Notes under the pieces: generated by a model
What the model saw: only the letters and a program-made list of their open reading frames with translations
The model's database searches: none
What the model was told of the DNA's origin: nothing
NCBI RefSeq assembly: GCF_004217555.1
Contig: NZ_SHKW01000002.1
Location: forward strand, 124,001-188,000
DNA from: Edaphobacter modestus
GTDB lineage: Bacteria; Acidobacteriota; Terriglobia; Terriglobales; Acidobacteriaceae
Direction: 5' to 3'
Length of the DNA stretch: 64,000 nt
Shown: positions 1 through 7,537 of the stretch, piece by piece
Layout of the letters: each line of letters begins with the position of its first letter
How positions within the stretch are numbered: the first letter of the stretch is position 1
Translations under genes and position numbers: made by a program

Positions 1-776
1 AGCTTGTTTTGAAAAACGGCTAGCCCCGGACCCATGTTGGAAAGAGCACCGTTGCCCAATTGCAGGTCTGGACCCCAAGTATTCCCGTCGAATGCTGTGT
101 AGTAAAGGTACCGGTTGGCGCTGTTCATGCCTTTGTGCACACAATAAAGCTTGTCTTGAAAAACGGCTAGCCCTGGATAGGTGTCAGAACTAATACCGTT
201 GCCTAATGGCAGGTCTTGACTCCAAGTTTTGTCGAAGGACGTGAACCAGAGTTTCGTGTCGCTGCCTGATCCTCGGTGCACACAATAAAACTTGTTTTGA
301 AAAACGGCCACGGAGGGAGCGGATTCGGAAAAATCTGTAGCCATCTTCTGCTCCGCTACCCAGCCGTTCTGGCCGTCGGTGGTCGTCCAGCGTAATTGCG
401 AGTCATCTACGTGTATAGAATCGTCCGATTCCGGCCACAGCAGGGTGGGCATACACCAGGGGGAAACAAGTTTCACTCCCGTTCCCTTATCTTTCGATTG
501 GATGAATTCAACGTATAGCTCGATAACAGTAGCGATTGCAGCGGCAATCTTGGCACCTTGGTCATGGTCGCCGCCTTCGTCTCCGTTGTTAGATGCTGCG
601 TCGGCATAGGCATCGGTTATCTTTTCGGCCCATTGGCTGACTTCACCCAGCAATTGCACAGCGGGTTCGTTGAGATGGAATTCAAACCCCCACCAATGAA
701 AAGAAAAGTTGGTAATGATGTCATCGAACGTCCACTTTTCGGACTGCTGCTTAGCAGTTGTGAGAGATGTACTCAT
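1..776 (-). CDS. Propeller-repeat protein, C-terminus beyond the window
   Basis: The left edge cuts this frame, so only about 258 N-terminal residues are visible. The ATG at 776 has a strong AAAAGGAG Shine-Dalgarno sequence about 8 bases upstream. There is no signal peptide. The first 150 residues are a hydrophilic domain containing FHWWGFEFHL and an acidic stretch (NNGDEGGDHDQ). From about residue 155 a unit of 47-49 residues repeats. Its cores are AVFQNKFYCVHRG, LAVFQDKLYCVHKG and LAVFQNKL, alternating with LWFTSFD and LYYTAFDGNTWG. The repeat is also visible in DNA at about 1-30, 148-177 and 289-318. Such units usually form blades of a lectin- or sialidase-like beta-propeller. Ligand and function are unknown; a carbohydrate-binding or secreted-effector role is only a guess. 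Confidence 0.7.
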   Translation of the reverse strand, partial: MSTSLTTAKQQSEKWTFDDIITNFSFHWWGFEFHLNEPAVQLLGEVSQWAEKITDAYADAASNNGDEGGDHDQGAKIAAAIATVIELYVEFIQSKDKGTGVKLVSPWCMPTLLWPESDDSIHVDDSQLRWTTTDGQNGWVAEQKMATDFSESAPSVAVFQNKFYCVHRGSGSDTKLWFTSFDKTWSQDLPLGNGISSDTYPGLAVFQDKLYCVHKGMNSANRYLYYTAFDGNTWGPDLQLGNGALSNMGPGLAVFQNK

Positions 777-1086
777 GAACGGATCTCCTTTTGTTGTGGT
801 GACTTCTCTGGATGTCGTAAAGGCTTGCGTAGGGCAGATGCAGAGCGGCGAACTGAACCAGTATCAGTAGTTCCGCGCAATGATCATAGTGCTCGCGCTT
901 GTGACAGGTAATAATTCAGACAGTTACGAAGGTTTGTAGACCTTGGGAACGCAGCATTCATCGCGACGGCCTTGTGGGCGTTAAAGAGGTGCCGTGAAAC
1001 ATTGCTATTTGCGACCAGCTGCATTAGCGATGTTACTGACATCCTAAAGTTCGTTTTTGAATTCGCTTTTTAGGGGCGCTCTTTTC
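777..1086. other. Intergenic, promoter side of the propeller-repeat gene
   Basis: About 310 bases without a convincing gene. The part next to 776 holds the ribosome-binding site of the minus-strand gene. The rest shows no recognisable coding, RNA or repeat structure and ends at the left terminus of the IS6-type element. Confidence 0.5.
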
Positions 1087-1901
1087 GGCTCTGTTGCATT
1101 AACTCTGTTGGTCGCAGTTCGTCCGTTGCGCGGTTTGCATCAGGCAGCGATAACGAAGATGTCGAACAGCTTGTTTACGAAGCGCACCTCGTCTTTGACA
1201 TGCGGCTTACACGTGAGGCAATGTCCTCGGCGGATCATCCGCATCACCTCGAACCCCTTCATCGTAGCGGCGGCCGTCTTCATTGTCTGAAAGCCTCGCG
1301 TGGGGCGAATGACTCGCTTCAATGCGCCGTGGTCCGCTTCAATGATGTTGTTCAGATACTTGCACGTGCGATGCTTGGTATTGCTTGATAGCTTGCCTTC
1401 TCGTTGCAGCCGGCTAATGGCTTTTGGATAAGAGCCGAGTTGGTCCGTGGTGATGGAGGACGGCGGCCAGTGGCGCATTGTCGTCAGCGCTTTTCCCAGG
1501 AAACGATGAGCCGCACGGGGGTTTCGCCGATCCATCAACATGAAATCGATCAACCGGCCATGCTTGTCGACGGCCCGGAACAGGTACTTCCAGTGGCCAC
1601 CGACCTTCACATACGTCTCGTCCACTCGCCACGAGGTCGCACGGTACCCCTGGTACCAGCGGACCCGCTTCTCAAGCTCAGGCGCGTAGCGATGAACCCA
1701 GTGCATGATCGTGGTCGGATCCACGTCTACGCCGCGTTCCTGCATCATCTCCGCCAGATCCCGGTAGCTTATCCCATACTTGCAGTACCAGCGAACGCAC
1801 ACCAGGATGATATCCACAGGGAAACGACGGCGCTTGAACATGAACAAGGCTCCTCGGCGAACCACTCCAGACTACGACACCCCCGTTAATGCAACAGAGC
1901 C
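1087..1901 (-). mobile_element. IS6-family insertion sequence, complete
   Basis: An 815-bp element bounded by perfect 17-bp terminal inverted repeats, GGCTCTGTTGCATTAAC, at 1087-1103 and inverted at 1885-1901. The GGCTCTGTTGCA terminus is characteristic of the IS6/IS26 family. It carries one transposase gene on the minus strand. The flanking 8-mers (ctcttttc on the left, ttggctgc on the right) do not match, so no target duplication remains. This fits cointegrate resolution or adjacent deletion. Confidence 0.9.
1140..1841 (-). CDS. IS6-family DDE transposase
   Basis: A 233-residue transposase of typical IS6-family length. The N-terminal part has the family signature VRWYCKYGISYRDL followed by an HTH-like segment (DPTTIMHWVHRYAPE). 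The catalytic triad is visible as D in WRVDETYVK, D in TTDQLGSYPKA and E in NNIIEADHG. The start MFKRRRFP is chosen over the ATG eight codons upstream because GGAG lies 8 bases before it and family members begin this way. The gene fills the element between the two inverted repeats and appears intact, so it may still be active. It catalyses replicative transposition through cointegrates. Confidence 0.9.
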   Translation of the reverse strand: MFKRRRFPVDIILVCVRWYCKYGISYRDLAEMMQERGVDVDPTTIMHWVHRYAPELEKRVRWYQGYRATSWRVDETYVKVGGHWKYLFRAVDKHGRLIDFMLMDRRNPRAAHRFLGKALTTMRHWPPSSITTDQLGSYPKAISRLQREGKLSSNTKHRTCKYLNNIIEADHGALKRVIRPTRGFQTMKTAAATMKGFEVMRMIRRGHCLTCKPHVKDEVRFVNKLFDIFVIAA

Positions 1902-1946
1902 TTGGCTGCGGAATCCAGCAGGATCGCAAACCGGGTGTAATTGGGT

Positions 1947-2378
1947 TTACGGCATCGGTGTGTATATGCGAATCTCCGCAAACTGGGAATCATGCTCTAT
2001 GTTGCCGTGAGGAAGCCTGCGTTCAGGCCAGCAAAGCGTGCTACAAGCAATAGTGGTTGAAGCCGTTTTTTCGATTTTCACCGCCGGGCTCGTCGGTGGG
2101 TTGCCGACGAAAAACGTGACTTGTCGAATTCCACTGAGGAGAAGCCCGTCCACGCTCCGCTGACTGTCTTGATTCGGCCAATTCGTCATAGTGGTCGGCA
2201 TCCCACTGTTGGAACACCGAAATCCCGCCTTCGCTTCCGATGGCGTAGATCCGGCGACGCCGCTCATCGTAGAAGACATCGTCACAATCGCCGATGGTGG
2301 GCAGAGTCGCTAACCGGCCTACCGATTCTGGTGCGCTGTCTTGCAGCTGAAGGCGCCTGGTGCCGTGTCTCAGTCAAC
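1947..2378 (-). pseudogene. Decayed YVTN/YncE-type beta-propeller gene
   Basis: On the minus strand the segment reads VGRLATLPTIGDCDDVFYDE, then RRRIYAIGSEGGISVFQQWD and ADHYDELA, which matches the repeated blades of YncE-type cytochrome-like propellers. The frame then shifts: one frame supplies VSGAWTGFSSVEFDKSRF and the next FVGNPPTSPAVKI, ending AEIRIYTPMP and stop near 1947. At least two frameshifts separate the pieces, so the gene is dead. The 5' part is missing beyond about 2380, where intron-like sequence begins. The IS6-type element lies directly downstream. Confidence 0.65.
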
Positions 2379-2396
2379 ATGAAAACGGTCATATAG

Positions 2397-2760
2397 TGTG
2401 TGTGGAACAGCGAAGACAAAATCCAACACTATGCGCGGTAGACTACGAACGTCGTGCACGAGTGATGTGCTATCCGAGCCGCCAAGCAAAGCCCCATGCC
2501 GCATCGCGTACCAACTGCACGCCGAGGAGACCATGAGGGCAGGTAATCCCAAACCCACAACGGCTGCAGTCTCCCAAACCGGCTGTGAAGCCCGTAAGCG
2601 CTGGGAGACTGACTTTCCGTGGGCGAAAGCATGAAGTTCTGTCCGAGAGCCGGATGCGTTAGCAGCGCATGTCCGGTTCGATGAGCGGGATGTGAAAACG
2701 GAGCATGGTCCGGATAATGAGGCACCGGCTGACGAAAGGGCTGGATATAGATTGGCCGAA
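2397..2760 (+). ncRNA. Possible group II intron remnant (RNA part only)
   Basis: The segment starts with GTGTGTGGAACAGCG, compatible with the GUGYG 5' end of group II introns. Near 2648-2680 it contains GAGCCGGATGCG paired with CGCATGTCCGGTTC. This conserved hairpin normally lies just before the intron-encoded maturase gene in bacterial group II introns. Downstream, only 22 codons of an open frame (MRHRLTKGLDIDW) precede a stop, so no maturase is left. I see no 3' intron end. An alternative is another structured repeat of unrelated origin. Confidence 0.45.
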
Positions 2761-2813
2761 CCTAAACCACCGCGTCACATCTTGACTCTACAGGTTTGGG
2801 GTAGTGACCCCCA

Positions 2814-4217
2814 TTAGCGATTTAATGAGGGCTCGCCGGAATAATTGAGCCGGTTGAGGCCGTTCAGCGCGGCGACCTTGTAGCACTCGGCCAATGTAGG
2901 GTAGTTAAAAACCGTGTTTACAAAGGAGTCGATCGAGCCCTCGAAAGCTATGACGGTCTGTCCGATGTGAATGAGTTCGGTTGCGCCTTCGCCAACGATA
3001 TGAACACCCAGCAGCTGGCGCGTTTCCCTGTGAAACAATATCTTCAGGAGCCCGGTAGTGTCGCTTAGGATCTGGCCTCGCGCTATTTCGCGGTAATGTG
3101 CGATGCCAATCTCGTATGAGACACCCGCTTCGGTCAGCTGTTCTTCTGTTTTGCCAACGAACGAAATCTCCGGAATTGAGTAGATGCCGTAGGGAAACAA
3201 TTCGGGGACCGACACGACCGGTATACCGAAAGCGTGGCATACGGCCACGCGCCCCTGCTCCATCGCAACGGAGGATAGACTCGGGTAACCGATTACGTCG
3301 CCCGCGGCGTAGATGTGCGGTTGCGAAGTCTGGAAGTTGGTATTTACCTGAATCCGGCCGCGCGCATCGGCAGCGAGGCCACATGCCGCAAGATTCAACG
3401 AATCAGTGTTGGCCTGCCTTCCTACAGCATAAAGCAGAGCATCCGACCAGATCTGTTTTCCGCTCTTCAGCTTCGCGCCGACTTTGCCCTCAGAAGATTT
3501 CGTAACCTCCTCGACCTCCTCACCCAGACGAAAAGTGACGCCCTGGCTGCGCATGTGATAACTCAGCGCTTCAGCAATCTGCTGGTCGACGAAATCGAGT
3601 ATGCGAGGGCGGCGTTCGATCACAGTCACGGGAATATCCAGAGCGGCGGCAATACAGGCATACTCAATACCGATCACGCCACCCCCAACAATGGTCAACA
3701 CATGGTGCTCCGTTCGTAACCTGCGAATCGCGTCCGTATCGATAATGGAGACATCGTCCACGGGAATCGCGTCGTTGTGAGCCGGCCGCGAGCCAGCAGC
3801 GATCAACACGTGGTCCGCGTGGCAGAGGTGCTCTCCTTCTTGATTCGCAACCCGAATCGTGTGAGGTCCTGAAAAGGAAGCAGTGCCGATCAATACATCG
3901 ATATCATTGCGGCGAAACTGATTCTCAAACACCCGAACTTCGTTGGACGCGACTTCCTCGATTCTCAGTGCCAAGTTTGAGGCCGAGATCCGGCGATCCG
4001 TGGACCCCGATCGGGTAGAACGCAGGACAGCCTCCCGAAGTGTCTTACTCGGAATCGTGCCGGTGTTGATACTGGCCCCACCAAGAGCTTTAGAGCGTTC
4101 AACCACCGCAACCTTCTTACCGAGTTTGGCGGCCTGAATTGCCCCGTGATGTCCGGCAGCGCCCGAGCCGATCACCACCATGTCGTAATGTTTTGCCGAT
4201 CGATTAGTTTCGTTCAT
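2814..4217 (-). CDS. sthA: Soluble pyridine nucleotide transhydrogenase (Si-specific)
   Basis: A 467-residue flavoprotein of the disulfide-reductase superfamily that exchanges hydride between NADPH and NAD+ in the cytosol. The FAD-binding motif GSGAAGHHGAIQAAKLGK lies near the N-terminus, the NAD(P) motif GGGVIGIEYA near residue 175, and the second FAD motif YAAGDVIGYPSLSSVAMEQG near residue 305. The region that would hold the redox-active CxxxxC reads GGASINTGTIPSKTLREA. It has no cysteines, as expected for transhydrogenases rather than lipoamide dehydrogenases. The start MNETNRS is preferred over an ATG seven codons upstream because AGGAG precedes it. It is downstream of, and probably co-transcribed with, a degenerate receiver gene. 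A 150-bp decayed copy of this gene lies at 38990-39135. Confidence 0.88.
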   Translation of the reverse strand: MNETNRSAKHYDMVVIGSGAAGHHGAIQAAKLGKKVAVVERSKALGGASINTGTIPSKTLREAVLRSTRSGSTDRRISASNLALRIEEVASNEVRVFENQFRRNDIDVLIGTASFSGPHTIRVANQEGEHLCHADHVLIAAGSRPAHNDAIPVDDVSIIDTDAIRRLRTEHHVLTIVGGGVIGIEYACIAAALDIPVTVIERRPRILDFVDQQIAEALSYHMRSQGVTFRLGEEVEEVTKSSEGKVGAKLKSGKQIWSDALLYAVGRQANTDSLNLAACGLAADARGRIQVNTNFQTSQPHIYAAGDVIGYPSLSSVAMEQGRVAVCHAFGIPVVSVPELFPYGIYSIPEISFVGKTEEQLTEAGVSYEIGIAHYREIARGQILSDTTGLLKILFHRETRQLLGVHIVGEGATELIHIGQTVIAFEGSIDSFVNTVFNYPTLAECYKVAALNGLNRLNYSGEPSLNR

Positions 4218-4253
4218 CCAACTTATTCTCCTGCACAAAATTGCTAACTGTTG

Positions 4254-4370
4254 CTATCCCTGCGTTCGTGCCAGTTCTGCTAGCGCGTCCGCTTCTTTCA
4301 AAGCCTCGCTTAAGATTCTTGCTTGTATCTGGTTGTCGGTAATGCAGGCCAACTCTCTACTTGTTGGCAT
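4254..4370 (-). CDS. Possible 38-residue small protein between receiver gene and sthA
   Basis: A short frame (MPTSRELACITDN to ALAELARTQG) fills the gap between the degenerate receiver gene and sthA. Its second half is a regular amphipathic helix-like stretch rich in Ala, Glu and Leu (ILSEALKEADALAELA). There is no clear Shine-Dalgarno sequence before the ATG, and the frame stays open further upstream, overlapping the receiver gene. It could be a real small protein, or the read-through tail of an older longer receiver variant. The evidence is weak. Confidence 0.3.
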   Translation of the reverse strand: MPTSRELACITDNQIQARILSEALKEADALAELARTQG

Positions 4371-4407
4371 CAGAAGTTCGATCTCACAGTAGCGGCCCCG
4401 ATCTTTT

Positions 4408-4785
4408 TCATGATGCGCCTTGCGTTTCCAAAAGCTGACACAAGCGAGAAGCAATGAGATACCCGGGCAGAATGTCGACGACGCCGCATTCGAGCGCGTC
4501 CCACCAGAGTTCCGCCGTACTGAAAGAAGTCGTGAGTACAATCGGCACACAGATATCAATACCCCTCATCCGTTCGACGAGATCTCTCCAATTACCATCA
4601 GCCAGGGCGAGTTCCGTTACGATCACGGTCTTCTCGCGCGCCGAGTTGAGCAAATCAACTGCCGCTCTGATGCTGCGCGCCCACTGCACGGCCAGTCCGC
4701 GCGCTTTGATGTCCTGCGCGACGGTGGCGTCCGGGCTTCTGTTGGACACGAAAATTACTGTTCCTGCTCGTCTGTCGGTCTGCAT
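4408..4785 (-). CDS. Degenerate receiver-domain (pseudo-receiver) protein
   Basis: A 125-residue single-domain protein with the alternating strand/helix pattern of a CheY-type receiver: TVIFVSNRS, AVQWARSIRAAVDLL, TVIVTELALADG, PIVLTTSFST, and a helix ending VVDILPGY. The usual phosphoacceptor Asp is Glu (TVIVTELAL), the N-terminal acidic pair is absent, and the lysine expected near the end (K-P) is missing. Phosphorylation is therefore unlikely. The start at 4785 follows GAGG; an ATG nine codons upstream is possible. It is divergent from the TPR regulator gene at 4909 and upstream of sthA, so a role in redox regulation is plausible but unproven. Confidence 0.6.
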   Translation of the reverse strand: MQTDRRAGTVIFVSNRSPDATVAQDIKARGLAVQWARSIRAAVDLLNSAREKTVIVTELALADGNWRDLVERMRGIDICVPIVLTTSFSTAELWWDALECGVVDILPGYLIASRLCQLLETQGAS

Positions 4786-4836
4786 CGATCCTCTAACACT
4801 GCTGGATTCCACTTTATGCCGGGTGGCCTCCGACTG

Positions 4837-4864
4837 GCCGTAAGCTGCCGTAAGCCGGCCGTAA
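4837..4864. promoter_or_regulatory. Phased GCCGTAA direct repeats (operator candidate)
   Basis: GCCGTAA occurs at 4837, 4847 and 4858, that is at 10- and 11-bp spacing on one face of the helix. It lies in the divergent intergenic region between the receiver gene and the TPR gene. The same array, with the same spacing, sits at 39264-39291, and a palindromic version lies at 6712-6747. This looks like a binding site for a regulator of the kind that recognises direct half-sites, for example OmpR/PhoB-type. Confidence 0.55.
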
Positions 4865-4908
4865 CACGACGAAGCTTCGGGAGCCTAAAATGATGTGGGG
4901 GTAACCAA

Positions 4909-6708
4909 ATGTCAACTCTGCCCTCATCATCCGAAAAATCTCTCGCCAACTCTGCAGCCGACCCTGTGCCGGCGACGGCGGTTCGCGACCAATTGGCGCG
5001 CGTGGTGAATAGCCCCGGGTTCGTTTCGTCGGCCCGGCTATGCCGGTTTCTGACGCATATCGTGAATCGGACAATCGATGGAGATATCGATAGCCTCAAG
5101 GAGTTCTCGATTGCAATGGAGGTGTTCGACCGCACCTCTGAGTACGATCCGAACATCGACGCAATTGTTCGGGTCGAGGCTCGCCGCCTCAGAGCGAAAT
5201 TGAAGGCCTATTACGAGGAAGGACAGGGCGCCGCCGCTGATCCGGTTCTGATTGGATTACGGCCGGGCAGTTATGTCCCGGTCTTCCGATGGCTTGACAC
5301 TCAGCCGGCAAAGCATCGCGAAGAAAGTGGAGCTACTGGCCCCGGCCGTACATGCATTGCCGTGTTGCCGTTCGTGAATATGAGTCCGGAGCCGGAGCAG
5401 GATTACTTTTGCGATGGGATCAGTGAAGAGATCACGAGCTCGCTTACGCATCTATCAGGATTGAGCGTGATTGCGCGAACATCGGCCTTCCACTTCAAAG
5501 GCGCCAGCATCGATATCCGGGAAGTGGGCCAGCGCCTTGGCGCCGATCTCGTCATCGAAGGAAGCGTCAGGAAAGCCGGCGAACAGCTGAGGATCACTGC
5601 CCAGATGATTGAGACCGAATCTGGACATCACTTATGGTCGGAGACGTTCCGCCGTGAACTCAAAGATGTGTTTGCAATTCAGGAAGAGATCGCACAATCG
5701 GTTGCGGGCTTACTCCGACTCCGTGTGCCGGGAGTGCAGGGGTTAGTTCAGTCTTCCGCTCCTAACCTTGACGCTTATACGGCGTTCTTACAAGCTCGCT
5801 TCCTGATTCATCAGCAGTCGCCTGAAGCACTACAAGCTGCACTGAGGCAGCTACGAAAGCTGGTTGAGGTTTATCCCGACTACGCTCTCGCTTACAGTGA
5901 CATGGCTGCAGCGAACGGTCTTCTTGCCCTTTTCGGGGCCGTGTCGGGCCGTGAGGTTTATTCCGAAGTGAAGGCAAACGCGGAGCGCGGCTATGCACTC
6001 GACCCTGAATCCGGAGAGACGTGCACGGTGCTGGCCGGAGTTCGTGCCTGGTTTGAAGGACTCCTGCACTTCCAGCAGCAAAATTACGATGCGGTCATAC
6101 AGTCTCTCTCGCCGTCTGTTTCACCATTGGATACCTTCATACAATCGCGCTTCAGGATAGTCGCGATCCAGTTCGAAAGACTGCCGTAGATCATCTGCGG
6201 CTGAATCGTAATCCCCCTTTACATAATGAACATAAGCCATGCGCGCGCAATCGCTGGCAGAAAGCGGGTCCAGTTCAGCAGAGCGGCGGAGGCCTGCTTC
6301 TGCTGCCTCGATGTTTCCCTGGCACAACAACGCCATGGCACGAAACCTGTGAGCCCGCGCGTGGCTGGGTTGTAGTTTTAGAGCGCGGTCGTAGAGCCCG
6401 TTCGCTTCGTCCCAATCATATTTGGCCTGCTTGCCGCAGCCCATGCCAAGGAAGGCAGTTTTTCGCGAACCGAAGAGTGTATCGAAAGGCTTCATCAACT
6501 CGCATCCCGGCAATACGTCACTCCGTTGGCAGAAGGTTTCGCTGCAATCGGGATGGGAGATTTCGATCTGGCGTTCAAGTGCCTGGACGAAGCCATCAAC
6601 CACAAGACAATCTTTATAAATCTATTAGCTGTCGAGCCGTTCTTTCAGCCTCTCCTTACCGACCGCACGTTTTCCAGGCTTCTGAAAAAGCTCAACTTGT
6701 CGCACTGA
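4909..6708 (+). pseudogene. TPR regulator gene scrambled by internal inversion
   Basis: The N-terminal 115 residues carry the acidobacterial module SPGFVSSARLCRFLTHIVN, EVFDRTSEYDPNIDAIVRVE and RRLRAKLKAYYEE, ending GLRPGSYVPVF. A TolB-N-terminal-like domain follows (IAVLPFVNMSPEPEQDYFCD through RRELKDVFAIQEEIA), then TPR-like helices. The open frame from 4909 ends at 6189, 426 codons. The missing repeats (YDWDEANGLYDRALKLQ to ELDRDYPEARLYEG) lie on the opposite strand at about 6133-6420. The true C-terminus, FGLLAAAHAKEGS to RLLKKLNLSH, is back on the plus strand at 6421-6708. The segment LLHFQQQNYDAVIQSL, expected after YEG, directly follows AWF. The ancestral order A-B-C-D is now A-C-(B inverted)-D. 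A truncated product is possible, a full protein is not. Confidence 0.8.
6133..6420 (-). other. Inverted internal segment of the TPR gene
   Basis: Read on the minus strand, about 96 codons encode canonical TPR helices (RAHRFRAMALLCQGNIEAAE, ELDPLSASDCARMAYVHYV, YDSAADDLRQSFELDRDY). They fit exactly into the gap of the plus-strand TPR gene between AWF and EGLLHF. Both edges abut plus-strand coding sequence of the same gene without extra bases that I can recognise. Confidence 0.75.
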
Positions 6709-6711
6709 GCA

Positions 6712-6747
6712 GCCGTAAGTCGGCCGTAAGCTTACGACCGACTTACG
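6712..6747. promoter_or_regulatory. 36-bp palindrome built from GCCGTAA half-sites
   Basis: Two GCCGTAA repeats (6712 and 6723, 11 bp apart) face two inverted TTACG copies, making a near-perfect palindrome centred on AAGCTT with one mismatch pair. It follows the TPR gene stop directly and lies about 45 bp upstream of a duplicated tolC start. It could be a transcription terminator stem, but the shared half-site with 4837-4864 and 39264-39291 favours an operator that once governed the RND operon. Confidence 0.5.
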
Positions 6748-6792
6748 GGTCATTACTCCCCCACGCCCAGCGTTCGAAGGCACCATCACTTC

Positions 6793-7140
6793 ATGCAACG
6801 AAGCACTCGAACAGCTTGCTTGGCCTTAATATTCGGGAGGCTGGCTCTGGCTCTCTCTAAGAGATTGCCCCGAAAACAACCAAATTCTCCGGCTCAGAAG
6901 AGGCTGCTATTCGCCTCCCAAGAGTTTGCGATTTGCCTCGTCCTGGGGCTGTCCCCAAACGGAACTCATCGGACAATCCAAGAAGTCGCTGACAAGTTGG
7001 CAATCAAAGTGGGAGCTGCCAAATCGCTTCTGCTGCGGGCGCGACTGAAAATTCGGTCCGCCTTTGGAACAGAAACGCATTGCCATCGACGACGAGTTAC
7101 TGATCTAAGCAGGACGCCGGGTGCTCCGATGAAGTGGAGG
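6793..7140 (+). pseudogene. Composite debris: duplicated tolC start fused to sigma-factor tail
   Basis: The first 14 codons (MQRSTRTACLALIF) duplicate the signal-peptide start of the TolC gene at 7538, together with about 25 bp upstream of it. The frame then runs into a fragment resembling region 4 of a sigma-70-type factor: FAICLVLGLS, then IQEVADKLAIKVGAAKS and LLLRARLKIRSAF, an HTH pattern. The open frame reaches 7191 (132 codons), but the tail is out of any family context. It is a chance fusion of two gene pieces. A 37-nt stretch at 6924-6960 resembles the hairpins at 36385 and 45400. Confidence 0.6.
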
Positions 7141-7180
7141 CTCCGTTGCCAACCCTGCCGGAATACTGGAGGACTCGACT

Positions 7181-7537
7181 ATGAGCACTAAAGCCGCAGC
7201 AAAACGCCAGACATTACCGCATGCTGCAAAGCTCATCAGAACTCAATACGGAGTAGAGCCTCTTAGGGTTTTGTTCTTCGTAGGTCTATGCGGTCCAGTG
7301 CAGTTCGCGGGAACGGACGAAGGACTGTATGAACGGCACCTTCTGTTTGACAACGGCGTAGATCCGGCCGTAGCGACGGCACGCGACCGGTTTGAAGCGC
7401 TTGCTCGGTCAGCACGCGACATTCTATCTCAGCGCTGGCTATTAACACGGAAGTTCCTCATCGACCGCTCACTCGCAAACAAGGTTATGAATCTTCTGCT
7501 CCTTCCACTGGCGAACCGTTCAAGGCAGCATCGTTTT
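7181..7537 (+). pseudogene. glgP: Glycogen phosphorylase N-terminal remnant
   Basis: ATG at 7181 follows GGAGG, a normal gene start. The 119 codons resemble the N-terminus of glucan phosphorylases: YERHLLFDN, then ARDRFEALARSARDILSQRW and, after an internal deletion, FLIDRSLANKVMNLLL. The last piece matches the family FLIGRSLANNVxNLLL motif, while the intervening segment of about 15-20 residues is missing. The frame then runs by chance into the TolC gene, giving an artificial 582-codon ORF. No catalytic part of the enzyme is present. It separates the presumed RND promoter from tolC. Confidence 0.7.

Noticed and set aside
1..320. Direct repeats at 1, 148 and 289 as a possible CRISPR or satellite array
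   Set aside because: Spacing of 141-147 bp is a multiple of three, and repeats translate as protein blades; there are no conserved short repeats with unique spacers.
558..911. Plus-strand frame of 117 codons near the left edge
   Set aside because: It is antisense to the propeller-repeat gene, which has repeats and a strong ribosome-binding site; no protein-like pattern.
1079..1909. Target-site duplication around the IS6-type element
   Set aside because: Compared the 8 bases on each side directly; they do not match.
4420..4893. 157-codon plus-strand frame over the receiver gene
   Set aside because: Antisense shadow; the minus-strand frame has the receiver fold pattern.
6721..6750. Palindrome after the TPR gene read simply as a Rho-independent terminator
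   Set aside because: No T-run follows and it is built from half-sites shared with two promoter regions, so an operator is the better reading; termination is not excluded.
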